A stretch of 64,000 nucleotides of DNA from Actinomycetes bacterium (lineage in GTDB: Bacteria; Actinomycetota; Acidimicrobiia; Acidimicrobiales; RAAP-2). The stretch is from contig JAJZUS010000002.1 in assembly GCA_021848365.1 (NCBI GenBank), forward strand, positions 124,001 to 188,000, in the 5' to 3' direction. Of the stretch, positions 1 through 7,453 are shown piece by piece (position 1 is the stretch's first letter; every line of letters begins with the position of its first letter). The notes below the pieces were generated by a model. That model had not been told where the DNA came from. It saw only the letters and a program-made list of their open reading frames with translations, and ran no database searches. The translations under genes were made by a program, and so were the position numbers.

Positions 1-477
1 GTGAAGGGTCCGGCGTCGACCGTCGCGGTCTCGCTCGGTCCGCACACCCACGGCGGCGATCTTCGCGGGTCGGCCGTCGAGGTGGACCCACACGCCGGGG
101 TAGCCCTCGAGGCGCCCCACGTCGCCCAGCCGGTGATCGGGATCGAACGCGGTCACGGTGTCGATCACGGCGTCTTCGAGCCGGCGCACGTGCTCGCGCC
201 CCGCACCGGGATCGTCGGTGACGGTGACCACGGCCCAGGCCACGACCTGGCCGGGACCGTGGTAGGTGACGTCACCTCCCCGGTCGGCGTCGATCACCAC
301 GGCGTCGAGGCTGTCGAGCGGAACGAGGAAGTGATCGTCCGTGGCGCGCACTCCACGCGTGTAGGTCGGCGGGTGCTCCATGACGATCACGTAGTCGTCC
401 ACCGCGTTGAGCAGCGCCCGTTGGAAGTCGTTCGCCTCGGCGAACGACACCCGTCCCACGTGGCGTCGGCGTAGCAC
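1..477 (-). CDS. lipB: Octanoyltransferase LipB (3' end outside window)
   Basis: Transfers octanoate from acyl carrier protein to the lipoyl domains of 2-oxoacid dehydrogenase E2 subunits, the first step of de novo lipoate attachment in the cytoplasm. The family signature RGGDVTYHGPGQ is at residues 66-77, and a KIAAVGV segment carrying the conserved lysine follows near the window edge. The catalytic cysteine would lie further on, outside the window. The GTG start abuts the stop codon of the upstream E2 gene, so the two are probably one transcript. Finding it beside an E2 and an E3 gene fits its role, since the E2 is its substrate. 159 codons are visible of about 210-230 expected. Confidence 0.9.
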   Translation of the reverse strand, partial: MLRRRHVGRVSFAEANDFQRALLNAVDDYVIVMEHPPTYTRGVRATDDHFLVPLDSLDAVVIDADRGGDVTYHGPGQVVAWAVVTVTDDPGAGREHVRRLEDAVIDTVTAFDPDHRLGDVGRLEGYPGVWVHLDGRPAKIAAVGVRTERDRDGRRRTLH

Positions 478-1671
478 CTAGTGCTCGCTCTCGATGTCGA
501 GGCCGGCGAGCAGTTCGGCGACCCGCTCCAGGTAGGCGGTGGCGACGAACGGCTCGCAAACCCGCTGATCGAAGGCGAGGCCCAGTACGACCCGGCGTCC
601 CGGCTCCACGACGCTCTGGCCGTCGCGCTCGACCACGACGGGCACGCGACGCACGGCGCCCACCGAGAGGATGGCGACCTGGGGCTGGATGATGATCGGC
701 ACGTGGACGAGCGTTGCGCCGCCCGTCGGGCCGACCAGGGTGAAGGTCCCGCCCATGAGGTCGTCGGTGTTCAGCTGCCGGGTGGCGACGCGCTCAGCCA
801 AGTCCGCCGACCGACGGGCGAGGGCGCGCAGGGTCAGCCCCGCCGCCGCGTGCACGACCGGCACTAGCAGTCCGTCACGCGGGACCTCGCGCAAGAAGCC
901 GAGGTTGACCGTGCGATGGATGACCAACTCGTCGCCGGCGTACGTCGCGTTCAGGATCTCGAACTCGCCGAGGGCCCGTACGGCCGCGATCCCGACGACC
1001 ACCTCTTCCGAGATCGGCGCACCGTCCCGAGAGACGCGACCGACGGCGTCGAGTCGATCGAAGACCGACGCGTCCGCCTCGATCGCGACGAAGCCGTGCG
1101 GTGCGACCTGCAGGGACAGCGCCATGTGCTGCCCCATGCGCCGCTGGCCGTGCGTGAGCTCGACCACCACCTCTTCGCTGGGTCCCTGGGCGACGGCCCG
1201 CTCCGCGTCGCGTCGCGTGACGGCTCCGCCGGGACCCGATCCCCGAACGCGGGAAGGGTCGACTCCCCCATCGGCGAGGATGCGACGCACCACGGGCGAC
1301 ATGACGACTCCGACGGGTGCCCCGGACGTTGCGGGGACGCTCGGCGTCGCGACCGCGGGCCGCTCCGCCGTCGGGGTCACGACCGGGGCGGGAGCCGTCG
1401 CGTCCGCCGGGGCCGCGGGCGCCGCGACGGCGCCCGTCCCCTCCTCGATGACGGCGACGCGCGAGCCCGTCTCCACCGTGTCGCCCTCGTCCGCGAGAAT
1501 GGCCACGAGGACGCCCGCCGCCGGTGACGGCATCTCCGAGTCCACCTTGTCGGTCGAGACCTCGAAGAGCGGCTCGTCGCGGGCCACCGTGTCGCCGACC
1601 TTCTTGAACCAGCGCGTGATGATCCCCTCCGTCACCGACTCGCCGAGCGACGGAAGCGTGACGTCAGCCAA
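478..1671 (-). CDS. 2-oxoacid dehydrogenase E2 (dihydrolipoamide acyltransferase) with altered active site
   Basis: 397 residues. An N-terminal lipoyl domain (residues 1-75) carries the lipoylation site in STDKVDSE (Lys42). An Ala/Pro-rich linker follows, then a peripheral E3-binding domain (about 125-165, SPVVRRILADGGVD) and a C-terminal acyltransferase domain from about 170. This layout is that of SucB/AceF/BkdC. The usual active-site motif DHRxxDG near the C-terminus reads here DQRVCEP (about residues 368-374), so the catalytic histidine and the following Asp-Gly are replaced. Family knowledge says this His is the general base for acyl transfer, so activity may be lost or altered and the protein may act as a lipoyl carrier. 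No E1 gene is in the window. Its start overlaps the end of lpdA by 8 bases. Confidence 0.88.
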   Translation of the reverse strand: MADVTLPSLGESVTEGIITRWFKKVGDTVARDEPLFEVSTDKVDSEMPSPAAGVLVAILADEGDTVETGSRVAVIEEGTGAVAAPAAPADATAPAPVVTPTAERPAVATPSVPATSGAPVGVVMSPVVRRILADGGVDPSRVRGSGPGGAVTRRDAERAVAQGPSEEVVVELTHGQRRMGQHMALSLQVAPHGFVAIEADASVFDRLDAVGRVSRDGAPISEEVVVGIAAVRALGEFEILNATYAGDELVIHRTVNLGFLREVPRDGLLVPVVHAAAGLTLRALARRSADLAERVATRQLNTDDLMGGTFTLVGPTGGATLVHVPIIIQPQVAILSVGAVRRVPVVVERDGQSVVEPGRRVVLGLAFDQRVCEPFVATAYLERVAELLAGLDIESEH

Positions 1672-3079
1672 CGTGGAGCCCCCGACCAGCTAGGGCCAGC
1701 AGCGTCTCGCCGAAGGTCTCCGACAGGGATGGGTGCGGTTGGATCAACGCGGCGGCCTCCTCCGCCGTCGCCTCCCAATTCACCGCGTAGTAACCGCCGC
1801 TCAGTTGCTCGGTCACCCACGGACCGGCCATGTGCACTCCGAGGATCTGGCCGGCCGAACCATCGGGCCGCTTCTCCGCGATCACCTTCACGACGCCGTC
1901 GGTGTCACCGATGATCTGCGCGCGACTGTTGCCACCGAAGGGGTCCTTCTTCACGACGACGTCGTAACCCCGCTCCTTGGCGGCCGCCTCGGAGAGTCCC
2001 ACGAAGGCCACCTCGGGGTTCGAGTAGATCGCCCACGGCACCCGGTCGTAGTCCACCGGCACGACGGGTTCGCCGAGGATCGTCTTGATCGCGACGATGG
2101 CCTCCGCGAATCCGACGTGAGCCAGCTGGGGCGTGTTGGCGACCACGTCACCGATCGCGAACACCTTCGGGTTCGCGGTGCGCATCATCGCGTCGGCGAC
2201 GACGAAGCCCTTCTCGTTCACCTCGACTCCGGTGCCGTCCGCGAGGAGCCCCTCGGTACGGGGACGACGACCGATGGCGAGGACGATCATGTCGGTCTCC
2301 ACGTCGTCGCCGCCCTCGACGCGCACCGTGGTCGACGCGCCCGTGGGCGCGTGCCCGGCGACCGTGACTCCCGTGCGGACCTCGATGCCGCGCTTCTTGA
2401 AGGCCCGCTGCACGACGCTCACGACGTCGGCGTCACAGCCGGCGAGGATCGTCGGCAGGCCCTCGAGGATGGTGACCGCACTACCCATGTCCGACAGCAT
2501 CGACGCGAACTCGCAACCGATGGCCCCGCCACCGATGACGACGGCCCGAGCCGGCAGGCTGGTGAGGTCGAGGAACTCGTCCGAGGTCACGACGAACTGG
2601 CCGTCGACGTCGAATCCCGGCAGCGTGCGGGGAACCGAGCCAGCGGCCAAGATGACGTGACGACCGCGCGCCACGACACCCGCGTCCGCTCCATCGGTGA
2701 CGCTCACCGTGAGGTCGGCCTCGAGGCGCCCGGTGCCCTCGAACGTCGTCACCTTACGACCCTTCAGCAGGCCGCTCAGTCCCTTGTGCAGGCGTCCCAC
2801 GACGTCGTTCTTGCGTGCCTGGCTCACCGAGAAGTCGACCGCGACGTCACCGGTCTGGAACCCGAACGCCCCGGCGTGCTCCAGCGTGCGCCGCACGTGG
2901 GCGGTCTCCAGGAACTCCTTGGCGGGAACGCATCCGCGGTGGAGGCACGTGCCGCCCACCTTGTCCCGCTCCACCATGGCGATGGACAGCCCGGCGGCTG
3001 CACCGTAGAGGGCGGCCGCGTAGCCTCCGGGCCCGCCGCCGACGATCACTACGTCGAATTCCTGCACCTCGTTCGCCAC
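1664..3079 (-). CDS. lpdA: Dihydrolipoyl dehydrogenase (E3)
   Basis: Flavoprotein that reoxidises dihydrolipoamide on E2 subunits with NAD+. Seen: N-terminal FAD motif VVIVGGGPGGYAAA, redox-active disulfide in GGTCLHRGCVPAK, a second Rossmann motif VVIGGGAIGCEFAS for NAD, the FAD-binding segment VFAIGDV, and the C-terminal His-Glu pair in HPSLSET. Length, about 471 residues, is normal. I prefer the GTG at 3079 because AAGGGA lies 6 bases upstream. An in-frame GTG at 3094 would add five residues but has no good ribosome binding site. It is the first gene of an lpdA-E2-lipB run and overlaps the E2 start by 8 bases. Confidence 0.93.
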   Translation of the reverse strand: MANEVQEFDVVIVGGGPGGYAAALYGAAAGLSIAMVERDKVGGTCLHRGCVPAKEFLETAHVRRTLEHAGAFGFQTGDVAVDFSVSQARKNDVVGRLHKGLSGLLKGRKVTTFEGTGRLEADLTVSVTDGADAGVVARGRHVILAAGSVPRTLPGFDVDGQFVVTSDEFLDLTSLPARAVVIGGGAIGCEFASMLSDMGSAVTILEGLPTILAGCDADVVSVVQRAFKKRGIEVRTGVTVAGHAPTGASTTVRVEGGDDVETDMIVLAIGRRPRTEGLLADGTGVEVNEKGFVVADAMMRTANPKVFAIGDVVANTPQLAHVGFAEAIVAIKTILGEPVVPVDYDRVPWAIYSNPEVAFVGLSEAAAKERGYDVVVKKDPFGGNSRAQIIGDTDGVVKVIAEKRPDGSAGQILGVHMAGPWVTEQLSGGYYAVNWEATAEEAAALIQPHPSLSETFGETLLALAGRGLHVG

Positions 3080-3143
3080 GGCCGGTCCCTTCACCTGATT
3101 ACCAATTACCTGGGAAATCCTAATGTTCGAGGGACGGGAGACG

Positions 3144-3593
3144 TCACTCGCGATGGTGCCGCGACTCTCCCCGCTGCAGATCGGCGGCTCGAGTGGCGAG
3201 AGCGTCGACGAAGTCGTTCATGGGGTCGCCCGAGTGACCCTTCACCCACGTGAAGTGGACCCGGCGTCCCGCGTCGAGCACGAGCTCGAGGAGCGGCTCC
3301 CACAGGTCGCGGTTGGCCACGGGCTGGCCCTGAGAGTTCTTCCACCCCCGCCGACGCCAGCCGACGTGCCAGCGATCGTTGAAGCACTTCACGACGTAGG
3401 TGGAGTCGCTCACGATCTCGATGTCCCCACCGTCGAGTGACCGCAGGGCCTCGAGGACCGCGGTGATCTCCATGCGCTGGTTCGTCGTATGAGCCGCGGC
3501 CCCACTCGCGTAGTGCTCGCCGTCGAGCGCCCACGCCCAGCCGCCGGGTCCGGGATTGCCGCGGCAGGACCCGTCCGTGTGGACTCGGGTCAT
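3144..3593 (-). CDS. rnhA: Ribonuclease HI
   Basis: Cleaves the RNA strand of RNA:DNA hybrids (R-loops, lagging-strand primers). 149 residues, close to the 155 of the E. coli enzyme. The metal-binding carboxylates are in place: Asp7 (HTDGSCRGNPG), Glu42 (MEITAVLEAL), Asp63 (VSDSTYVV) and Asp127, with the catalytic His120 in VKGHSGDPMND. The ATG overlaps the stop of the upstream Rrf2 gene as ATGA, so the two are translationally coupled. A frame extending further upstream exists but would run into the regulator gene and lacks family similarity. Confidence 0.95.
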   Translation of the reverse strand: MTRVHTDGSCRGNPGPGGWAWALDGEHYASGAAAHTTNQRMEITAVLEALRSLDGGDIEIVSDSTYVVKCFNDRWHVGWRRRGWKNSQGQPVANRDLWEPLLELVLDAGRRVHFTWVKGHSGDPMNDFVDALATRAADLQRGESRHHRE

Positions 3594-4066
3594 ATCTTTC
3601 GGGTGATCCACGCGTCGGGGTCGGCGGTGAACCGCGTCACCGCCTCGGGCAGCTCGCCGCGCAGGACCTGGCCGAGCGTCACGTGCTCGAGGATCTCGCG
3701 CAGGGCCGCCCGCACCGCCACCCACACGTCGCGCAGGTGCGTCGCCTCGCCCTCGTACTGGACGGTCTCGGGCCGCATGCCCCGCACACCGGCCATCGGA
3801 CCACTCACCACCCGCAGCACGTCCGCGATGTAGATCGTGTCGGGATCACGCGCCAACCGGAATCCCCCGTCCGGACCTCGCTGGCTCGTGACGAGCCCGC
3901 CGCGTCGGAGATCAGACAGGATTGCCCCGAGGAACTTCGCGGGCAGCGCCTGCTGGGCCGCCAGGTTCTCGGCGCTCACGGAGGTGTCGCTGGCCGCCAG
4001 GGTCAGCAGCGCTCGAACGGCGTACTCGGCCTTCGCGGGAATCTGCACCGTGCCATTCTGCCCCAC
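3590..4066 (-). CDS. Rrf2-family transcriptional regulator without cysteines
   Basis: 158 residues. The N-terminal winged helix is typical of Rrf2 proteins: KAEYAVRALLTLA, then LPAKFLGAILSDLRRGGLV and the wing SQRGPDGGFRLAR, followed by IYIADVLRVVSGP. Family members such as IscR, NsrR and RsrR sense Fe-S or NO through three cysteines; none is present here, so a cluster cannot be bound in the usual way. Its targets are unknown. The suf genes about 3-11 kb away are an obvious but untested guess. The start is GTG; a second in-frame GTG six codons later, just before the conserved region, is possible. Followed by rnhA with an ATGA overlap. Confidence 0.85.
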   Translation of the reverse strand: MGQNGTVQIPAKAEYAVRALLTLAASDTSVSAENLAAQQALPAKFLGAILSDLRRGGLVTSQRGPDGGFRLARDPDTIYIADVLRVVSGPMAGVRGMRPETVQYEGEATHLRDVWVAVRAALREILEHVTLGQVLRGELPEAVTRFTADPDAWITRKI

Positions 4067-4081
4067 TCGGGGGCCCGCCCC

Positions 4082-4825
4082 CTAACGGTGACGATCGAGC
4101 CATCCGAGCAGGGTGGCCACCATCCGGGGGTCCGCGCGCAGCTGGTGACCCGCCCCCTGGATGAGGCGGAGCTCGGCGTGCCCGTCGGCCGCCGCGACCA
4201 GGTCACGGGCGTCACTCGGGGGAACCTCGACGTCGTCGGTCCCGTGACCGATGAGCAGTCGGCGCGGCGCGACGCGGCCCACGGCCGCCAGGGGGTCGAC
4301 GTCCATGACGTCGGCCCAGAGCTGCTCCGCGGGCAGCGGGGGCTCGTCGCCGACGACGCCCGCCTCCATCACTCGCTCACGGAACGTCGCGGCCGGTCCG
4401 CACCATGGTTCGAGGTGGGCGGGCGCCGCGAAGGTCGCCACGCTGCGCACGCGATCGTCGTCGGCCGCCACGGCGAGCGACAGGGAGCCTCCGAAGCCGA
4501 AGCCGGCGAGCGAGATGCGCCGACTCCCGTCGTCCATCCGGTCGATGATGCGTCCGAGGTCCTCACGCCACCGGCGCGCCGAGAAGGTCCCGGTGCTGGT
4601 GCCCACGCCCGAGAGCGTCCCGGTCGCCACGGTCCAGCCCGACTCGGCGGCCAGGTGCTCGGCGAGCTCCGGTAGGAGTCCGGCGGCCTGACGGCCCATG
4701 CCGGTGGCTCGCGGCAGGCCGTGCACCAGGATCAGCACGTGACCGCTGGTGGGGCGCGTCGCGGCCGTCGCGATCCGCAGATCGAGATGAGCGCCGTCGG
4801 AGGTGAGTTGCTCGTGGACGAGCAC
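4082..4825 (-). CDS. Alpha/beta-hydrolase-fold protein lacking the nucleophilic serine
   Basis: 247 residues. Oxyanion region LILVHGLP at about 31-38, and a nucleophile elbow that reads AGFGFGGS at about 107-114, where G-x-S-x-G would put the serine at residue 110 but a glycine is present. The other triad members look intact: an Asp in GHGTDDVEVP and a His in GAGHQLRAD. Dienelactone hydrolases use Cys in this place (GFCFGG), but Gly cannot be a nucleophile. It may use another mechanism, or bind rather than hydrolyse. It lies 7 bases after the acyl-CoA dehydrogenase stop and 15 bases before the Rrf2 gene, so it is probably cotranscribed. Substrate unknown. Confidence 0.75.
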   Translation of the reverse strand: MLVHEQLTSDGAHLDLRIATAATRPTSGHVLILVHGLPRATGMGRQAAGLLPELAEHLAAESGWTVATGTLSGVGTSTGTFSARRWREDLGRIIDRMDDGSRRISLAGFGFGGSLSLAVAADDDRVRSVATFAAPAHLEPWCGPAATFRERVMEAGVVGDEPPLPAEQLWADVMDVDPLAAVGRVAPRRLLIGHGTDDVEVPPSDARDLVAAADGHAELRLIQGAGHQLRADPRMVATLLGWLDRHR

Positions 4826-4832
4826 GGGGCGC

Positions 4833-5948
4833 TTAGATCCCCAAGCGCTGGGCGATCAGCTCGCGGTGGTACGCCGGGTCGCCGAGGAGCAGCTCGGAAC
4901 TCTTCGCGCGCTTGAAGTAGAGGTGCGCGTGGTGCTCCCAGGTGAATCCGATGCCGCCGTGAATCTGGATGTTCTCGGCCGCGCAGTGGAAGTACGCCTC
5001 AGAGCAGAACGACTTCGCCAGGCTCGCCGCGACGGGCAGCTCGTCGTTGCGCTCCTGGGCCGCCCAGGCCGCGTAGTACGCGGCCGACTTCGCCGACTCG
5101 ACGTCGAGCAGCATGTCGGCGCACTTGTGCTTGATGGCCTGGAACGACCCAATCGGCCGACCGAACTGGACCCGCGTCTTCGCGTAGGCGACCGCGTTGT
5201 CGAGGACTCGCTGGGAGCCGCCGACCTGCTCGGCGGCGAGCATCGCCGCCGCCGTCTGGATGGTCGTCTCCAAGCCGGGCGTCGCCGCCCCATCGACTCC
5301 GACGAGCTCCGCCGGGACACGCTCGAGGACCAGGCGCGCCTGCTTGCGCGTCTGGTCCATGGTGGGGAGGCTCTCGCGCGAGAGACCTGGCGCGTCGCCG
5401 CGCACGGCGAAGAGCGAGAGGCCCGCCGGCGTCATCGCGGGCACGAGGATCAGGTTCGCCACCGTCCCGTCGGTGACGTAGTTGCGCACTCCCGACACCG
5501 TCCAGCCGTCACCCGCACGCTGGGCCGTGGTCGAGGTCGCGGCGAGGTCCCACGACCCCATGTCGTCGGTCAAGGCGAGAGTGGCGATGGTCGATCCGTC
5601 GGCGATCCCCGGCAGCCACCTCGAGTGGTCGTCCTCGGTGCCCACCAGCGCCACGGCGGGCGCCGCCAGAGCCACCGTCGAGAAGTACGGACCGCAGTAG
5701 AGGGCCGCACCCATCTCCTCGAACACGACGTAGAGCTCGACCGGACCGAATCCCTGGCCGCCGTACGCCTCGGGGATGCCCAGGCCCTGCAGCGCGAGCT
5801 CGTCGGCCATCTGACGCCACACCTGGGGGTCGTAGCCCTCGTCCGTCGACATCAGCCGGCGCACCTCGGTCTCGGGCGACTTCTCCTCGAGGAAGCGCCG
5901 CACCATGCGCCGCAGCTCCTCCTGCTCGTCGGTAAAGCCAAAGTTCAT
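4833..5948 (-). CDS. Acyl-CoA dehydrogenase family protein
   Basis: 371 residues. The start is the ATG at 5948 (FGFTDEQEELRRMVRRFL), preceded by a GAGGGTGG ribosome binding site; a longer in-frame extension upstream has no homology and overlaps the divergent gene. Domain order is the normal one: helical N-terminal domain, beta barrel with a TLALTDD segment, C-terminal helical bundle with RVQFGRPIGSFQAIKHKCAD and QIHGGIGFTWEHHAHLYFKRA. The C-terminal YEGT segment with the catalytic Glu of short-chain enzymes is absent (the sequence is SSELLLGDPAYHR), as in the unusual FadE subunits that work as heteromers in steroid side-chain degradation. Substrate unknown. First gene of the 5.9-3.1 kb leftward run. 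Confidence 0.85.
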   Translation of the reverse strand: MNFGFTDEQEELRRMVRRFLEEKSPETEVRRLMSTDEGYDPQVWRQMADELALQGLGIPEAYGGQGFGPVELYVVFEEMGAALYCGPYFSTVALAAPAVALVGTEDDHSRWLPGIADGSTIATLALTDDMGSWDLAATSTTAQRAGDGWTVSGVRNYVTDGTVANLILVPAMTPAGLSLFAVRGDAPGLSRESLPTMDQTRKQARLVLERVPAELVGVDGAATPGLETTIQTAAAMLAAEQVGGSQRVLDNAVAYAKTRVQFGRPIGSFQAIKHKCADMLLDVESAKSAAYYAAWAAQERNDELPVAASLAKSFCSEAYFHCAAENIQIHGGIGFTWEHHAHLYFKRAKSSELLLGDPAYHRELIAQRLGI

Positions 5949-5968
5949 CGTCCACCCTCGATCCCTAC

Positions 5969-5982
5969 CCGCCAGTAGGCGG
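5969..5982. repeat. Inverted repeat in divergent promoter region
   Basis: CCGCC-AGTA-GGCGG lies in the 96-base gap between the divergent acyl-CoA dehydrogenase and metallo-hydrolase genes. It could be a small operator or part of the 5' leader of the leftward gene. No regulator is assigned. Confidence 0.35.
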
Positions 5983-6044
5983 CCGTCACTCAGGAGACTA
6001 GCGAAAGCGCCCACCGTCGTCCGGGGCTGTGACAGCCTGGACCC

Positions 6045-6659
6045 ATGCTCGACGCGACCCTCATCTGGAGTGACGACGCCGTGGAGGTTCGTCGTACGGT
6101 CGTCGGCCCCCTCACGACCAACGTCTACGTGATCACGTGCCGGCGGACCGGCGACTCGACGCTGATCGACCCGGCCGACGACCCCGACGGACTCCGCGCC
6201 ATCGCCACGCGACACCGCGTGGCCACCGTCCTCGCCACGCACGGTCACGCCGACCACGTAGGCGCCCTGGAGCGCCTCTCCTCCGCCGATCGGCTCGCGT
6301 GGATGAACGACGCCGACGCCGCCCTGGTGCCCTCGCCCACTCGACACCTCAGTGACGGGATGGAGATCGCCGTGGGCGCCCTGCGGGTAACGGCGCATCA
6401 CACCCCGGGCCACACGCCCGGCTCCACGTGCCTCACCGTGGCGGGGACCCCGCTCCTCTTCGCCGGCGACACCCTCTTCCCGGGAGGACCCGGCGCGACC
6501 CACTTCCCCGGCGGCGACTTCCCGACCATCATCCGGTCGATCGAGGACCGGCTCCTCACCCTTCCCGACGCGACGATCGTCTGGCCCGGACACGGTGAGC
6601 CGACCACGATCGGCTCCGAGCGACCACGGCTGGCGGAGTGGGTCGCCCGGGGCTGGTGA
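6045..6659 (+). CDS. MBL-fold metallo-hydrolase (glyoxalase II-like)
   Basis: 204 residues. Metal ligands are in the expected order: THGHADH (about 65-71), HTPGHTPGS (about 119-127), GDTLF, and GHG near the C-terminus. This is the hydroxyacylglutathione hydrolase-like/persulfide dioxygenase-like branch of the metallo-beta-lactamase fold, binding two metals or a single iron. In actinobacteria such proteins often hydrolyse thioesters or process persulfides; the substrate cannot be read from the sequence. It stands upstream of sufC1 on the same strand, but a separate promoter element precedes sufC1. Confidence 0.85.
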   Translation: MLDATLIWSDDAVEVRRTVVGPLTTNVYVITCRRTGDSTLIDPADDPDGLRAIATRHRVATVLATHGHADHVGALERLSSADRLAWMNDADAALVPSPTRHLSDGMEIAVGALRVTAHHTPGHTPGSTCLTVAGTPLLFAGDTLFPGGPGATHFPGGDFPTIIRSIEDRLLTLPDATIVWPGHGEPTTIGSERPRLAEWVARGW

Positions 6660-6685
6660 CCCGATCAGCGTCGGCGCGCCACCGG

Positions 6686-6691
6686 TAGGCT
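6686..6691 (+). promoter_or_regulatory. Leaderless-type -10 element of sufC1
   Basis: TAGGCT followed by exactly 6 nt and the GTG start. No ribosome binding site is possible if transcription starts at the GTG. Confidence 0.55.
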
Positions 6692-6697
6692 CGGGGC

Positions 6698-7453
6698 GTG
6701 TCGAGCCCCCTCCTCGAATTGGTCAACATCCACGCGGTGGCCGATGACGTCCCGATCCTGCGCGGGGTCGACCTCACGGTCGAGCCGGGCGAGGTGCACG
6801 CCATCATGGGTCCGAACGGGGCGGGCAAGTCGACGCTCTCCAACGTCATCATGGGTCACCCCGGCTACCGGCTCACGGACGGCGAGATTCGTCTGAAGGG
6901 GGAGGACGTCACGGGCTGGTCGGCCGACGAACGCGCCCGCGCGGGGGTCTTCCTCGCCTTCCAGTACCCCGAGGCCATCGCTGGCGTCTCGGTGGTCCAG
7001 TTCCTCCGTCAGGCCATGGTGGCGCGCCGCGGACTCAGCGAGCTGAGCGTCCTCGAGGTTCGCCTCGCCCTCGCCGAGTGGATGGACCGACTCGGCATGG
7101 ATCCCGCCTTCGCCGAGCGTCACCTCAACCAGGGCTTCTCGGGTGGGGAACGCAAGCGCAACGAGGTCCTCCAGATGGCCCTGCTCGAGCCCGACGTCGC
7201 CCTGCTGGACGAGACGGATTCGGGACTCGACATCGACGCCCTGCGCGTCGTGGCCCGAGGAGTCCAGACGGTGCGGGCCGAGCGTCCCGCCATGGGGGCG
7301 ATCGTCGTCACCCACTACGTGAAGCTGCTAGAGGAGATCGAGCCTGACCACGTCCACGTCCTGGTGGACGGACGCATCGTGCACAGTGGCGGGGTCGACG
7401 TAGCGGCCCAGATCGACCGCGAGGGCTACGACGCCTGGCGGGTCCTGGCGTGA
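6698..7453 (+). CDS. sufC: Fe-S assembly ATPase SufC (copy 1)
   Basis: ABC-type ATPase of the SufBCD scaffold. 251 residues with Walker A GPNGAGKST, Q-loop LAFQYPEAI, signature FSGGERKRNE, Walker B VALLDETDSGLDIDAL and switch His in VTHYVKLL. All catalytic residues are present and it is a canonical SufC. It starts a three-gene operon with sufS and sufU, overlapping sufS by 4 bases (GTGA). A second sufC lies at 10500-11222 in a sufD operon, so the locus carries two paralogues. Which one pairs with SufB and SufD is not decidable here. Confidence 0.93.
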   Translation: MSSPLLELVNIHAVADDVPILRGVDLTVEPGEVHAIMGPNGAGKSTLSNVIMGHPGYRLTDGEIRLKGEDVTGWSADERARAGVFLAFQYPEAIAGVSVVQFLRQAMVARRGLSELSVLEVRLALAEWMDRLGMDPAFAERHLNQGFSGGERKRNEVLQMALLEPDVALLDETDSGLDIDALRVVARGVQTVRAERPAMGAIVVTHYVKLLEEIEPDHVHVLVDGRIVHSGGVDVAAQIDREGYDAWRVLA

